Source of the DNA: Anaerobaca lacustris
GTDB taxonomy: Bacteria > Planctomycetota > Phycisphaerae > Sedimentisphaerales > Anaerobacaceae
Assembly: GCF_030012215.1 (NCBI RefSeq)
Contig: NZ_JASCXX010000005.1
Span: 1-64,000, forward strand
Direction: 5' to 3'
Length of the DNA stretch: 64,000 bases
Below, piece by piece: positions 28,574 to 37,399 of this stretch. Each line of letters opens with the position of its first letter. The first letter of the stretch is position 1. The translations under genes were made by a program, and so were the position numbers. A model generated the notes under the pieces. The model was not told where the DNA came from. It saw nothing but the letters and a program-made list of their open reading frames with translations, and did no database searches.

Positions 28574-29088
28574 CGGCAAGGACGACCCTTCTCAGACCGT
28601 ACAGGCGAGGCATACCCATATCACAAAAAGTCCATGCAACGCGTCTCGCAGAATCAATGGGCCGGGCTGGATTCGAACCAGCGTAGGCTCACGCCAACGG
28701 GTTTACAGCCCGTTCCCTTTAGCCACTCGGGCACCGACCCAAACTCAATCAAAACAAGAAGTTGCGCCGCATCGTACCACGATTGGGACGCATCGGGCGA
28801 CCGAGTCCCCACTCGCATCCGAAGCCGGAGGCAGACACGCATTCCAGGCAACTTCGTCCCCACTGTACATTCGGCCGGCCGGTACTGCAAGGAAAATCGT
28901 GTTTGTTGCCATCCAAAAACGCGTTTCCCGTCTCGGCAGGTTCGTTCCACGGATCTCATTTGCCCTCCCGCCGGCTCGACCCTACAATCGAGGTTGTGGA
29001 TTCGCGGGCCACATGGGCATCGTGCCGCCGAGGAGCGGAACCCGAGGACCGACTCGACAAGGGACTATCGTGATGGATGCAACGGGGT
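28574..29088. other. Intergenic region around tRNA-Tyr
   Basis: Apart from the tRNA gene I see no coding frame. It should carry the promoters of the tRNA (minus strand) and of the XylR-like gene; none is clear. Confidence 0.4.
28658..28740 (-). tRNA. tRNA-Tyr (anticodon GTA)
   Basis: On the minus strand the acceptor GGGTCGG pairs with CCGGCCC (one G-U pair), the anticodon loop is CTGTAAA with anticodon GTA, a long class II variable arm follows, and the T arm has GGTTCGAATCC. The discriminator base is A and no CCA is encoded. Confidence 0.96.
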
Positions 29089-30255
29089 ATGCCTAAGAAG
29101 ATCGTTCTGCTGGTCAATCCGTCGAGAGAATACACCCGCCGCCTGCTCAGCGGCTTCGGGCAATATGCTCGTCTGCACACGCTGTGGACGTTCTACCGGC
29201 CCCTGGGGTTCGACGAGGCCGCCTGCGAAGGCAAGATTATGCCGTTTCTCAGAAGGCTCAAGCCCGACGGAGTCTTCATGCGGGAGCCCCCGGAGATCGA
29301 CAGGATCGTCAAGATGGGCGTGCCGATCGTCTGTGTGCCATACACGCAAGAGCGAATACCGGGCGTCGTCAACCTGCTCAGCGATCATGAGGGCGCTGGG
29401 AAGACGGCGGCTCGACATCTGCTGGATCGGGGGTTGCACCATTTCGCCTACTGCGGTTTCGACGATTGGTGGTGGTCGCGCCGGCGCCGGGACAGTTTCT
29501 GCGCCGAGGTGAATCGTGCGGGTTTTCCGACCGACGTCTACGTGGCGCCGTGCGCCAAGTCGCGATCCCGGCGTCCATCGGGATGGGACGAAGAGATGCG
29601 CAGCGTGGGGTCCTGGCTTGCGGCCCTGCCGAAACCGGTGGGGGTCATGGCCTGCAACGACGACCGAGCCGAGGTGGTCCTCAATGCCTGCCGAACCGCC
29701 GATCTGCGGGTCCCCGATCAAGTGGCGGTCGTGGGCGTCGGCGACGACAGCATGATCTGCGATCTGTGCAGCCCCTCCCTTTCGAGCGTTGCGATGAATA
29801 CCCAGAAGGTGGCCTACGACGCCGCCAAATCGCTCGATCGCATCCTCACGGGCCGCCAGTCGGACAGGCCCGCTCTCCGTATCCAGCCGACCGGCGTGGT
29901 GATGCGTCAATCGACGGACATCCTGGCAATTGAGGACACGCAGGTGGTGGCGGCCATGCGGTTCATTCAGAACCAGGCGAGAAGCCCTGTGACCGTCGAG
30001 GACGTGGCGGTTCACGCCGGCCTTTCGCGACGGATGTTGGAACGTCGCTTTCGCCGGGCACTCCAGCGGTCCGTCCACGACGAGATCCGCCGCAGCCGCC
30101 TCGACCGGCTGACAAGGCTGCTCGGGCAAACGCAGATGTCCATCTCAGAGATCGCCGAGGCGATGCGCTTCTCCGACGCAGCTCACATGTGCCGGTTCTT
30201 CCGCCGGGAAGCGGGAATCAGTCCGGCGCAATACCGCAAACAGCGGCTGATATGA
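29089..30255 (+). CDS. XylR-like AraC-family transcription regulator
   Basis: A 388-residue regulator. Residues 1-270 form a LacI/GalR-type sugar-binding domain ('KIVLLVNPSREYTRRLLSGF', 'GVMACNDDRAEVVLNAC', 'VVGVGDDSMICDLCSPSLSS'). Residues 285-385 form the AraC double helix-turn-helix ('VTVEDVAVHAGLSRRMLERR', 'ISEIAEAMRFSDAAHMCRFF', 'GISPAQYRKQ'). The same domain order occurs in E. coli XylR, which responds to xylose. It likely controls a sugar-degradation gene set, perhaps the LamG protein gene that follows, but no binding site is identified. ATGs at 29077 and 29089 are both possible. Confidence 0.88.
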   Translation: MPKKIVLLVNPSREYTRRLLSGFGQYARLHTLWTFYRPLGFDEAACEGKIMPFLRRLKPDGVFMREPPEIDRIVKMGVPIVCVPYTQERIPGVVNLLSDHEGAGKTAARHLLDRGLHHFAYCGFDDWWWSRRRRDSFCAEVNRAGFPTDVYVAPCAKSRSRRPSGWDEEMRSVGSWLAALPKPVGVMACNDDRAEVVLNACRTADLRVPDQVAVVGVGDDSMICDLCSPSLSSVAMNTQKVAYDAAKSLDRILTGRQSDRPALRIQPTGVVMRQSTDILAIEDTQVVAAMRFIQNQARSPVTVEDVAVHAGLSRRMLERRFRRALQRSVHDEIRRSRLDRLTRLLGQTQMSISEIAEAMRFSDAAHMCRFFRREAGISPAQYRKQRLI

Positions 30256-30518
30256 CACGCTGCCTTCGGGCATCGCGGCGCGGGCAACTCCGCAGAGGAT
30301 GCCGCAAAATGGCAAACAATTGACGCAACATGGCCAGGAACCGAGACGGCAGAATCCCGATAATCGCGATGTAGAGAAGACACGTTGCCGCCGATCTGGG
30401 CAGCGCCAGACGGCGTCGAGGTCGAGTTGTGTACGCCGCGGTCATGCGGCATGGCAAGAACCGTCCAGTCCCCGGAACCACGGACAACCGAAGAGTCAGA
30501 TTGCGAAGGAGGATGAAC

Positions 30519-33500
30519 ATGTCTCGAAAGATGCTTCCTGTTGTGCTGCTCGCCGCCGTCTTCGGATTGACGGCGGCAAAAGCGGGCGCTGTGGAATGGA
30601 GACGCGCCGCATACTGGGATGGACGCTACGCCACACAATGGGTCGGCAGCGGTGAGGCGATGCGCGACGCCCTGGCCGGCGCCGGCTACGCGATCCTCAA
30701 CGCCGACGAGCTGAAGAGTTGGATGGACGAGCGCATCGACGACGGCGCGATGAGCGTGGTGGTGTTCTGTCGAGACGTCGTGCCCGACACGGTCACCGAG
30801 TCGCGATCGGCGGACTGCACGCTGCGTCAGTACCTCGATGCGGGCGGCAAGATCGTCTGGTACGGCGAGCTTCCGTTGTACTACCAGGGCCACGCCGATG
30901 GGACCACGACGACGTGGGGCCACGGAGGGTCCACCGCCATTCTGGGGTTCAACGCGGCCAATCAGCCCTATGAGAGCAACCAACAGGTGGTCCTGACATC
31001 GACGGGCACGGACTGGGGTCTGACTCAGAGGTGGGCCTCGACGCGGGCGACGACGATCCCCGACGACCCCGCCGGCTTCACCGTGCTGGCGAGGGCGGTG
31101 TTTTCATCGGCCGGCGGCAACAGCCGCTATGCCGCCGCATGGGCCAGGCATTACGTCGAGGACGACCGGTTCCGTGGATTCGTCCGTATCTGGGACGTGT
31201 ATATCGGCTTTGGAAACACGATCATTGCCTCTCCCTCCGTGGAGGAGGTGATGGCTGTAGCCGAGTACGTCGCCTTCAAGGCCTCGGAGCCCCAGCCGGC
31301 AGACGGGGCCGACGGTGTGTCATCCGGCCCGTTGGCGTGGAGAGCCGGAGAGTACGTCATCTCGCATGCCGTCTACTTCGGGGCTTCGCCGGAGTTGGGT
31401 GAGGCCGACAAGGTCGATGAAACTCCGAGCAGCGTGACGCACTGGAACACGCCTGCCTTCGAGGCCGGCGCCACGTATTACTGGCGCGTCGATGAGATCG
31501 ACGTGGATGGGATCGTTCGTGAAGGTGCTCTCTGGAGCTTTACCGCCGCTCCGTCGGCGGCCCATGCCCCCGTTCCGCAGGATGGCGCCGAGATGGTCGG
31601 CGCCGAACAGCCCGAACTGACCTGGTCGCCCGGTCTGGACGCCGTTTTGCACGAGGTCTACTTCGGCGACGATCCCAATGCCGTTGCCGAGGGCGCCGAC
31701 GACACCTACCAGGGCAGCCAGGCCGAAGCCGCGTTCGTAGCCGGCTCGCTCGACCGGGGCAGGACGTATTACTGGCGCGTCGATGAGATCCTGTCCGACG
31801 GCACGACGGCGGTCGGGCCCGTCTGGAGCTTCACGACGCTCCAGCAGATCGCCCCCGTCGATCCCAGCCTGGTCGGCTGGTGGAAGTTCGACGAAGAGGA
31901 TGGGACTGTCGCAATCGATTCATCCGGGCACGATCGCCACGGTACGCTCGCCGGATCGGTGGCCCGCGTTGACGGTCTGTTCGGCCGGGCCTTGGACTTC
32001 GAGCACGGCAATGCCAATGACGCCGTGGTGGTTCCCGCCTTCGATCTGCCGGACGGCGGCATCTCGATGGCCGCGTGGATTCGACCCGAGAGCTTCTCAC
32101 AGCACGACGCCCGCATTATCGAGAAGGCCAGTGGTGTCGCGGCCGCCAATGACGCGTGGTGGATGCTGGGCTCGAACTCCAGCGGGTCCAATTACGTTCT
32201 GCGGTTCCGGCTCAAGACAAACGACGATCGCGACAGCACCACCCTGCTGGCCATGTCCGGGCCCTTGTCGGCCGGTGAGTGGGCCCATGCCGCCGCGACA
32301 TGGGACGGCACGAACATGTTCCTGTACAAGGACGGAGAGCAGGTCGGCCAGAGCGGCAAGGGCGGCACCGCCGTGGCCGCCAACCCTGATCTCGACATCA
32401 CCATCGGCAACAGCATCGTCGGCGGCGCCGGACTCCGCGCGTGGGACGGCCTCATCGATGACGTCCGGGTGTACAACAAGGCTCTGACGTTCAATGATCT
32501 CGATCAGGTGATGAAGGGCGACCCGCTGCCTGCGTCGGACCCGAATCCGGCCAACGGCGCCGCACCCGACAGCTCGGGCGCGGTCCTGCTGACCTGGCAG
32601 CCCGGAGAGCGGGCGTTCCAGCACGACGTCTATCTCGGCACGGACCGCGCGCTGGTCCGAAAGGCCGACGCCGCGGACGCGACCGGCATCTATCGCGGGC
32701 GGTTCAACGCGCCGAGCTACATGCCGAACCCGGTGGTTGAAAGAGGCCAGCAGTACTTCTGGCGCGTCGATGAGATCAATGGCGACGGGACCATCAGCAC
32801 CGGCCACATCTGGACGTTCACGGTGGCCGACTATCTGATCGTGGACGATTTCGAAGGCTACACGGACAATATCGATGCGGACGAGACCATCTTCCAGACC
32901 TGGATCGACGGCTATTTCGACGGCAGCAGCGGTTCGACCGTAGGCTACCTCGGCGCCCCGTTCGCCGAGCTTGGGGTCGTCCACGGCGGCAGGCAATCCA
33001 TGCCGCTGCATTTCGACAACAGCGTCGCGCCCTACTACTCCGAGGCCGAGCGGAGCTGGTTCTCGCCGCAGGACTGGACCGCCTATGGCGGCGGCTCGCT
33101 TCAGATGCAAGTTCGCGGCCGCACGCTGTCGGGAACCACTCACTATGATCCGCTGTCACAGACCTATACGATCACCGGCGCCGGGTACAACATCTGGGCG
33201 ACGTCGGACCAGTTCCATTTCGCCTACAAGCAACTGACGGGCGATGGCTCGATCACGGTTCGCGTCGACGGGATGAGCGAAGAGCTTCCTCACGGGGATC
33301 CGAGGGTCGGCGTGATGATTCGGGACACACTCGACTACAACGCGGCCAACGCCATCGTATTTGCCGAACCCGATCCGAGGACCCGGCTGACGGCTCGCGT
33401 CACCACCGGCGGCGATACGTCCAGCGTAGCCACCATCGATGGCGTTGGCACGACGCCGATCTGGTTGCGCCTGACACGAGAAGGGTTTGTCTTCAAGGCG

Positions 33501-33962
33501 GCCAGATCGAACGACGGTGTGAATTGGATGCCGCTGCTCGACAGTGGTTCCGAGGTGAACATCAGCATGATGGACCCCGTCTACATCGGTCTGGTCGTCT
33601 GCTCTCACGCCTCCGGCCAGTTCATCGAGGGGCGATTCTCCAACGTCAGCACGACAGGCAACGTCGCCCCGTCCGGGCCGTTTACGGTCTCTCGCGACGT
33701 GGGCATTGCCAGCAACCCGCCCGAACTGTTATATGTGGCACTGGAAGACAGCGCCGGTCGAATGGCCACCGTCAAGCACACCGGCCTGGCCACTACGGAT
33801 GCGTGGCAGAGGTGGGAGATTCCGCTTGCGGATTTCCCAGGGGTGAATCCGACGGCCATCCGAAAGATGGTGATCGGGGTCGGCGACCGGAGTAATCCGA
33901 TGCCCGGCGGCGTCGGCACGATCTACATCGACGACGTCCGCGTCATGGACACCGAGCCGTAG
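30519..33962 (+). CDS. Secreted LamG / fibronectin-III-like multidomain protein
   Basis: A 1147-residue exported protein with a signal peptide ('LPVVLLAAVFGLTAAKAGA'). Residues 25-250 form an unassigned domain somewhat like ThuA/GATase folds ('GGKIVWYGELPLYYQGH'). Two FN3-like modules follow, each ending in 'YYWRVDEI' (near residues 320 and 417). A LamG/concanavalin-like domain covers about 447-665 ('LVGWWKFDEEDGTVAIDSSG'). A third FN3-like module ends with 'YFWRVDEI' (about 745). The C-terminal parts (770-870, 875-1040) look like carbohydrate-binding and DUF1349-like beta sandwiches. It probably binds polysaccharide at the surface. Ribosome site AAGGAGG at 30506-30512. Confidence 0.85.
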   Translation: MSRKMLPVVLLAAVFGLTAAKAGAVEWRRAAYWDGRYATQWVGSGEAMRDALAGAGYAILNADELKSWMDERIDDGAMSVVVFCRDVVPDTVTESRSADCTLRQYLDAGGKIVWYGELPLYYQGHADGTTTTWGHGGSTAILGFNAANQPYESNQQVVLTSTGTDWGLTQRWASTRATTIPDDPAGFTVLARAVFSSAGGNSRYAAAWARHYVEDDRFRGFVRIWDVYIGFGNTIIASPSVEEVMAVAEYVAFKASEPQPADGADGVSSGPLAWRAGEYVISHAVYFGASPELGEADKVDETPSSVTHWNTPAFEAGATYYWRVDEIDVDGIVREGALWSFTAAPSAAHAPVPQDGAEMVGAEQPELTWSPGLDAVLHEVYFGDDPNAVAEGADDTYQGSQAEAAFVAGSLDRGRTYYWRVDEILSDGTTAVGPVWSFTTLQQIAPVDPSLVGWWKFDEEDGTVAIDSSGHDRHGTLAGSVARVDGLFGRALDFEHGNANDAVVVPAFDLPDGGISMAAWIRPESFSQHDARIIEKASGVAAANDAWWMLGSNSSGSNYVLRFRLKTNDDRDSTTLLAMSGPLSAGEWAHAAATWDGTNMFLYKDGEQVGQSGKGGTAVAANPDLDITIGNSIVGGAGLRAWDGLIDDVRVYNKALTFNDLDQVMKGDPLPASDPNPANGAAPDSSGAVLLTWQPGERAFQHDVYLGTDRALVRKADAADATGIYRGRFNAPSYMPNPVVERGQQYFWRVDEINGDGTISTGHIWTFTVADYLIVDDFEGYTDNIDADETIFQTWIDGYFDGSSGSTVGYLGAPFAELGVVHGGRQSMPLHFDNSVAPYYSEAERSWFSPQDWTAYGGGSLQMQVRGRTLSGTTHYDPLSQTYTITGAGYNIWATSDQFHFAYKQLTGDGSITVRVDGMSEELPHGDPRVGVMIRDTLDYNAANAIVFAEPDPRTRLTARVTTGGDTSSVATIDGVGTTPIWLRLTREGFVFKAARSNDGVNWMPLLDSGSEVNISMMDPVYIGLVVCSHASGQFIEGRFSNVSTTGNVAPSGPFTVSRDVGIASNPPELLYVALEDSAGRMATVKHTGLATTDAWQRWEIPLADFPGVNPTAIRKMVIGVGDRSNPMPGGVGTIYIDDVRVMDTEP

Positions 33963-34003
33963 GGGACCGCCGAACTCGTATTAGGATAGATGCAAAACAC
34001 GGT

Positions 34004-34030
34004 GGGGGCGAGGCGTGCCTCGCCCCTGCA
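34004..34030. repeat. Short palindrome GGGGCGAGGC/GCCTCGCCCC, copy 1
   Basis: A near-perfect palindrome (GGGGCGAGGC, GT, GCCTCGCCCC) upstream of the FG-GAP protein gene. A sister copy is at 41826-41853. It lies in the untranslated leader, although the downstream frame is open through it. Confidence 0.75.
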
Positions 34031-34061
34031 ACCAATGCATGATCTTCATGGAGGCAAGCCG

Positions 34062-35381
34062 ATGACCATTCAACCTCATCCTACCGACAAGCCTGCTGCT
34101 GGAATGCGGATTTGCCATGAAGGATGGAATTGGTGTGCGGCGCACACCCTACTTCTGATCTGCTTGACAGTTGCGATCGGCGCGACACCGATGCAGGCGG
34201 CCGAGATGAAATGGACGCACTTCGTAATCGCCGATCCGCTGCCGGGCTCGTCGTGGGGCACGGGGGGCATCGGCCTGGCGGACTTTGACGGCGACGGGGA
34301 CCTCGACATGGCGATCTCCCGGCGTGAAACCCAGACGGCCTACTGGTACGAACGCAAAGACGATGCAACCTGGGTCCAGCACGTGATCGGCACATCGGAG
34401 ACGTTCGCCAATACACTTGGCGCCGTGGCTCTCGACGTGGACCACGACGGATTCGTCGACATGGTGTATCGCGGCATCTGGTTCAAGAACCCCGGCGTTC
34501 TGGCAGACAAGCCCGATACCCCCTGGCAAGTCTATCCCTACGACGGGGGCGGTCACGACGTCATCGCCGCCGATATCAACGGCAACGGCAAGCTCGACAT
34601 CGTCAGTTACGACGGCCACGTTCTGGCATGGTTCGACACGACCGGCGACCTCGCCAAGACGGTGGTCGCCGACGGTCGCGACGACCACGGCGGCGTGGCC
34701 CCAAAAGGGTTTGGCGACATCAACGGCGACGGACACCCGGACCTGGTGATTCCGGGCCTGTGGTTTGAGAACCCCGGCGACGGCCGGGGCCCGTGGAAAC
34801 GACACCCCTGGCCCCACAAACCGATCCCCAACGCCTCCTACGGAACGAGCACACGCGTCTGGGTGGCCGACATGAACGGCGACGGACACGAGGACATCGT
34901 CTACAGCGACTGCGACACCGGGTTTTCCCATGTCTACTGGGTCGAGAACACCGGCGGCGGGACCGGCTGGGTCCGCCACCAACTGCCCGACCCGCCGGGC
35001 GATCCGCACACCGGGTCGTTCCACTCCCTGGGCGTGGCCGACTTCAACGGCGATGGGATTCCCGATGTCTTTGCCGGCGAGCAGGAAGACCCCGACACCT
35101 ATATGCAGTCGCAGGGCAAGCTGCCGATGAAGACGCCGGGGCTCAAGCCGCGCGGCGTGATCTGGCTCAGTTCCGGCGGCGCCAAACCCACCTTCACCCC
35201 GAACGTCATCCACGTCGGCAACCCCGGCTGGCACGACGCCGTGCTCGGCGACGTGGACGGTGACGGAGACATCGACATCATCAGCAAGATATGGAACAAG
35301 GATGGTCCCACGTATCACGCGGACTTCTGGCGAAACGATACACCGGTGCGCAAGTCCACGCCGGAAGCCTCACGCGACTGA
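34062..35381 (+). CDS. Secreted FG-GAP / VCBS repeat protein
   Basis: A 439-residue exported protein. The signal peptide is preceded by a longer than usual leader and ends near 'GATPMQAA' (about residue 46). The body carries seven calcium-loop repeats of the type D-x-[DN]-x-[DN]-G: 'DFDGDGDLD', 'DVDHDGFVD', 'DINGNGKLD', 'DINGDGHPD', 'DMNGDGHED', 'DFNGDGIPD' and 'DVDGDGDID', as in FG-GAP beta propellers. It is expected to be a surface or periplasmic binding protein; no enzyme domain is seen. The start is fixed by GGAGG at 34050-34054. A pseudopilin gene follows after 21 bases. Confidence 0.85.
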   Translation: MTIQPHPTDKPAAGMRICHEGWNWCAAHTLLLICLTVAIGATPMQAAEMKWTHFVIADPLPGSSWGTGGIGLADFDGDGDLDMAISRRETQTAYWYERKDDATWVQHVIGTSETFANTLGAVALDVDHDGFVDMVYRGIWFKNPGVLADKPDTPWQVYPYDGGGHDVIAADINGNGKLDIVSYDGHVLAWFDTTGDLAKTVVADGRDDHGGVAPKGFGDINGDGHPDLVIPGLWFENPGDGRGPWKRHPWPHKPIPNASYGTSTRVWVADMNGDGHEDIVYSDCDTGFSHVYWVENTGGGTGWVRHQLPDPPGDPHTGSFHSLGVADFNGDGIPDVFAGEQEDPDTYMQSQGKLPMKTPGLKPRGVIWLSSGGAKPTFTPNVIHVGNPGWHDAVLGDVDGDGDIDIISKIWNKDGPTYHADFWRNDTPVRKSTPEASRD

Positions 35382-35402
35382 CATGGCACAAAGGACATTC
35401 TC

Positions 35403-36266
35403 ATGAGCAGAACCAAGGGATTCACGCTGATCGAGCTGTTGGTGGTCATCGCGATCATCGCCGTCCTGATGGGCATCATCATGCCGGCCCTCAGCACAGC
35501 CAAGAAGGTCGCCTCGTCGGCGGCCTGCCTCGGCAACCATCGCACCTTGCTGACCGCCTGGTTTCTCTACGCCGACGATCACGACGGCCTGCTCGTCAAC
35601 AACCGCGCCTGTTACGATACGCCCGACGACAGGACGCCGTGGGTCCTGCGGCCCAAGGACGCGGCAGGCAACGACCTGATCAAGCCGGCTCCGATCACTA
35701 TCACGGACCAGGATCGCTTTCGCGGCATCCAGGCCGGATCGCTCTGGAAATACGTCCAGGACGTCGGCGCCTATCGCTGCCCGGGCGACAATCGCCGAAG
35801 CACGCGAAACCCGCCGCGCGACTGCTGGCGCAGCTACTCCATCTCCTATGCTTTCGGCCACGTTCGCACGGGCACCTATGGCTACCGCCCCTATCGCAGA
35901 CTGACGGACATCAAGAACGGCGCGTTCTACTACGTGTTCCTCGAAGAAGAGCATCAGGGCGGCAACTATGGCGAAAACGAGGGTGGCTGGCACTTCCGGC
36001 TCGACGGCGGGCAGAACGTGCTGGAGAACCCGGCCAGTTACACCTTCTACGACGCGCTGGCCTCCTTCCACAACAAGTCGAGCACGTTCGGCTTTGCCGA
36101 CGGCCACGCCGAGAGACAGAAGTGGACGGACAAACGCACGCTCGAATTCATCGCAAGCCTGGGCGACGACACCTCGGCCCTCTCCGGCGCGTACGTGAAT
36201 TCTGCGGGAAACGAAGACCTCTACTGGCTGATCGAGCATTTCATCGCGAAGGAACGCCGCGAGTGA
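35403..36266 (+). CDS. Prepilin-type N-terminal cleavage/methylation protein (pseudopilin-like)
   Basis: A 287-residue exported protein. The N-terminus '[20 protein letters not shown]' is a type IV prepilin signal: prepilin peptidase cuts before the Phe, and Glu5 is conserved. The C-terminal 'HNKSSTFGFADGHAE' is the H-x-n-DGH motif of the large Planctomycetota family related to DUF1559. The function of this family is not known in detail; they may be pseudopilins of a type II secretion-like machine. It is close behind the FG-GAP protein gene (21 bases), so they may be co-transcribed. Confidence 0.9.
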   Translation: MSRTKGFTLIELLVVIAIIAVLMGIIMPALSTAKKVASSAACLGNHRTLLTAWFLYADDHDGLLVNNRACYDTPDDRTPWVLRPKDAAGNDLIKPAPITITDQDRFRGIQAGSLWKYVQDVGAYRCPGDNRRSTRNPPRDCWRSYSISYAFGHVRTGTYGYRPYRRLTDIKNGAFYYVFLEEEHQGGNYGENEGGWHFRLDGGQNVLENPASYTFYDALASFHNKSSTFGFADGHAERQKWTDKRTLEFIASLGDDTSALSGAYVNSAGNEDLYWLIEHFIAKERRE

Positions 36267-36408
36267 GAAGGAACGTCGTCGATCGCACGCCCGTTCCATG
36301 ATCGCGCCAGCGACAGGCGGGATCTCCGCATTTCCTCTGCCCTCCTCCTCGTCAAGATCGGCCCCGCAGCCGCGGTCGCCCACCGTCCCCTTGCGCAGGG
36401 ATTGCAGG

Positions 36409-36436
36409 TTGCGGGCCGCGAGGGTCGGGCTATAAT
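36409..36436 (+). promoter_or_regulatory. Candidate promoter for the DJ-1-like gene
   Basis: TTGCGG at 36409-36414 and an exact TATAAT at 36431-36436, spacer 16 bases, 45 bases before the ATG at 36482. Confidence 0.5.
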
Positions 36437-36481
36437 ACGCTCCGGGGGGACCTGCAACGCTGGTCACACGGGAGTCAGGAC

Positions 36482-36964
36482 ATGGAATGGCGCGACGTAC
36501 ATCTGTTTGTCTTTGACGGTCTCTCCGACTGGGAGGCGGGCTATGCCGTGGCGGGGATCAACCATCCGCAGTTTCAGCGACAACCGGGCCACTATCGAGT
36601 CCGAACGGTGGCGCCGCACGAGGGCTCCGTGGTGACGATGGGTGGGATTCGGATTCAGCCCGATCTGACGCTCGACACGCTTCGGCCGGCCAACAGCGCT
36701 TTGCTCATTCTGCCGGGCGGCGCCGCCTGGGACGAGGGCCAGCACGGCGAAGCGGTGGAACTGGCTCGGGCGTTTCTCGATGCAGGTGTCCCGGTCGCGG
36801 CGATCTGCGGCGCGACGGCGGCCCTGGCGCGCGGCGGTCTGCCGGACGATCGCCGGCACACAAGCAACGCGCCGGAGTACCTGGCCGCAACGAAATACCG
36901 TGGAGCGGCGCTGTATGAGGAAGCGCCCGGTGCACAGGACAAATCGGAGGGAACAGAAGCATGA
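36482..36964 (+). CDS. DJ-1/PfpI-family protein, C-terminally short
   Basis: A 160-residue protein of the DJ-1/PfpI superfamily (glutamine-amidotransferase-like fold). The start 'VHLFVFDGLSDWEAGYA' and the nucleophile elbow 'VAAICGATAALARGGL' with its Cys are clear, followed by 'HTSNAPEYLAATKYRGAALY'. Relatives run to about 195-200 residues; here the sequence leaves the family after 'YEEAPGAQD' and ends at once, so the last strand and helix are missing. Its stop overlaps the ATG of the next gene. It may be a truncated or decaying gene, or the end may have been rearranged. Confidence 0.75.
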   Translation: MEWRDVHLFVFDGLSDWEAGYAVAGINHPQFQRQPGHYRVRTVAPHEGSVVTMGGIRIQPDLTLDTLRPANSALLILPGGAAWDEGQHGEAVELARAFLDAGVPVAAICGATAALARGGLPDDRRHTSNAPEYLAATKYRGAALYEEAPGAQDKSEGTEA

Positions 36965-37266
36965 CGAAGAAGATCATCATCGCAACAGTCACTGCGTACG
37001 TTGTCGGCTGTCTGCTCGGCCCGCCGGACATGATATCGCAACTGACGCTTGGCATGATGACCGCTGTGATCTGTGCGGTCCCCCTGCTGGTTCTCGTTCG
37101 ATTTGCATTCGTAAAGAGCGCATCGCCGCCAATGCACACACTCGTCTGCGTCCTGGTCTGCATGCTCTCTGTGCTGCTGGTCTTCTGCCATATCCTGGTA
37201 CGCAGGACAATGAGCCATCCGGAAGAGTTCTACAACGAGCCGCCGAGTGCCTCTTCCACTCCGTAG
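36961..37266 (+). CDS. Small membrane protein, TatC-end-like
   Basis: A 101-residue protein with three hydrophobic segments (residues 3-20, 30-50, 58-85). The stretch 'GPPDMISQLTLGMMTAVICA' then 'VPLLVLVRF' resembles the last two membrane helices of TatC, where 'PPDP-x-SQ' and 'VPL-x-x-LYE' are typical. The rest of TatC is missing, so it is not a working TatC. The ATG at 36961 overlaps the stop of the DJ-1 gene (ATGA), pointing to coupling. It could be a domesticated fragment. Confidence 0.55.
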   Translation: MTKKIIIATVTAYVVGCLLGPPDMISQLTLGMMTAVICAVPLLVLVRFAFVKSASPPMHTLVCVLVCMLSVLLVFCHILVRRTMSHPEEFYNEPPSASSTP

Positions 37267-37399
37267 AAACACCGACCTTGGGTGCGGCCACCGCACATGG
37301 CCGTTGACATCCGTCGGGCAAGTGTTACCCTCAGGCACAGAAGGGCAAACATGGTGCCTGCTCGGCGCGGGCCGGAATGACCGAAGGGAGGACAAACTC

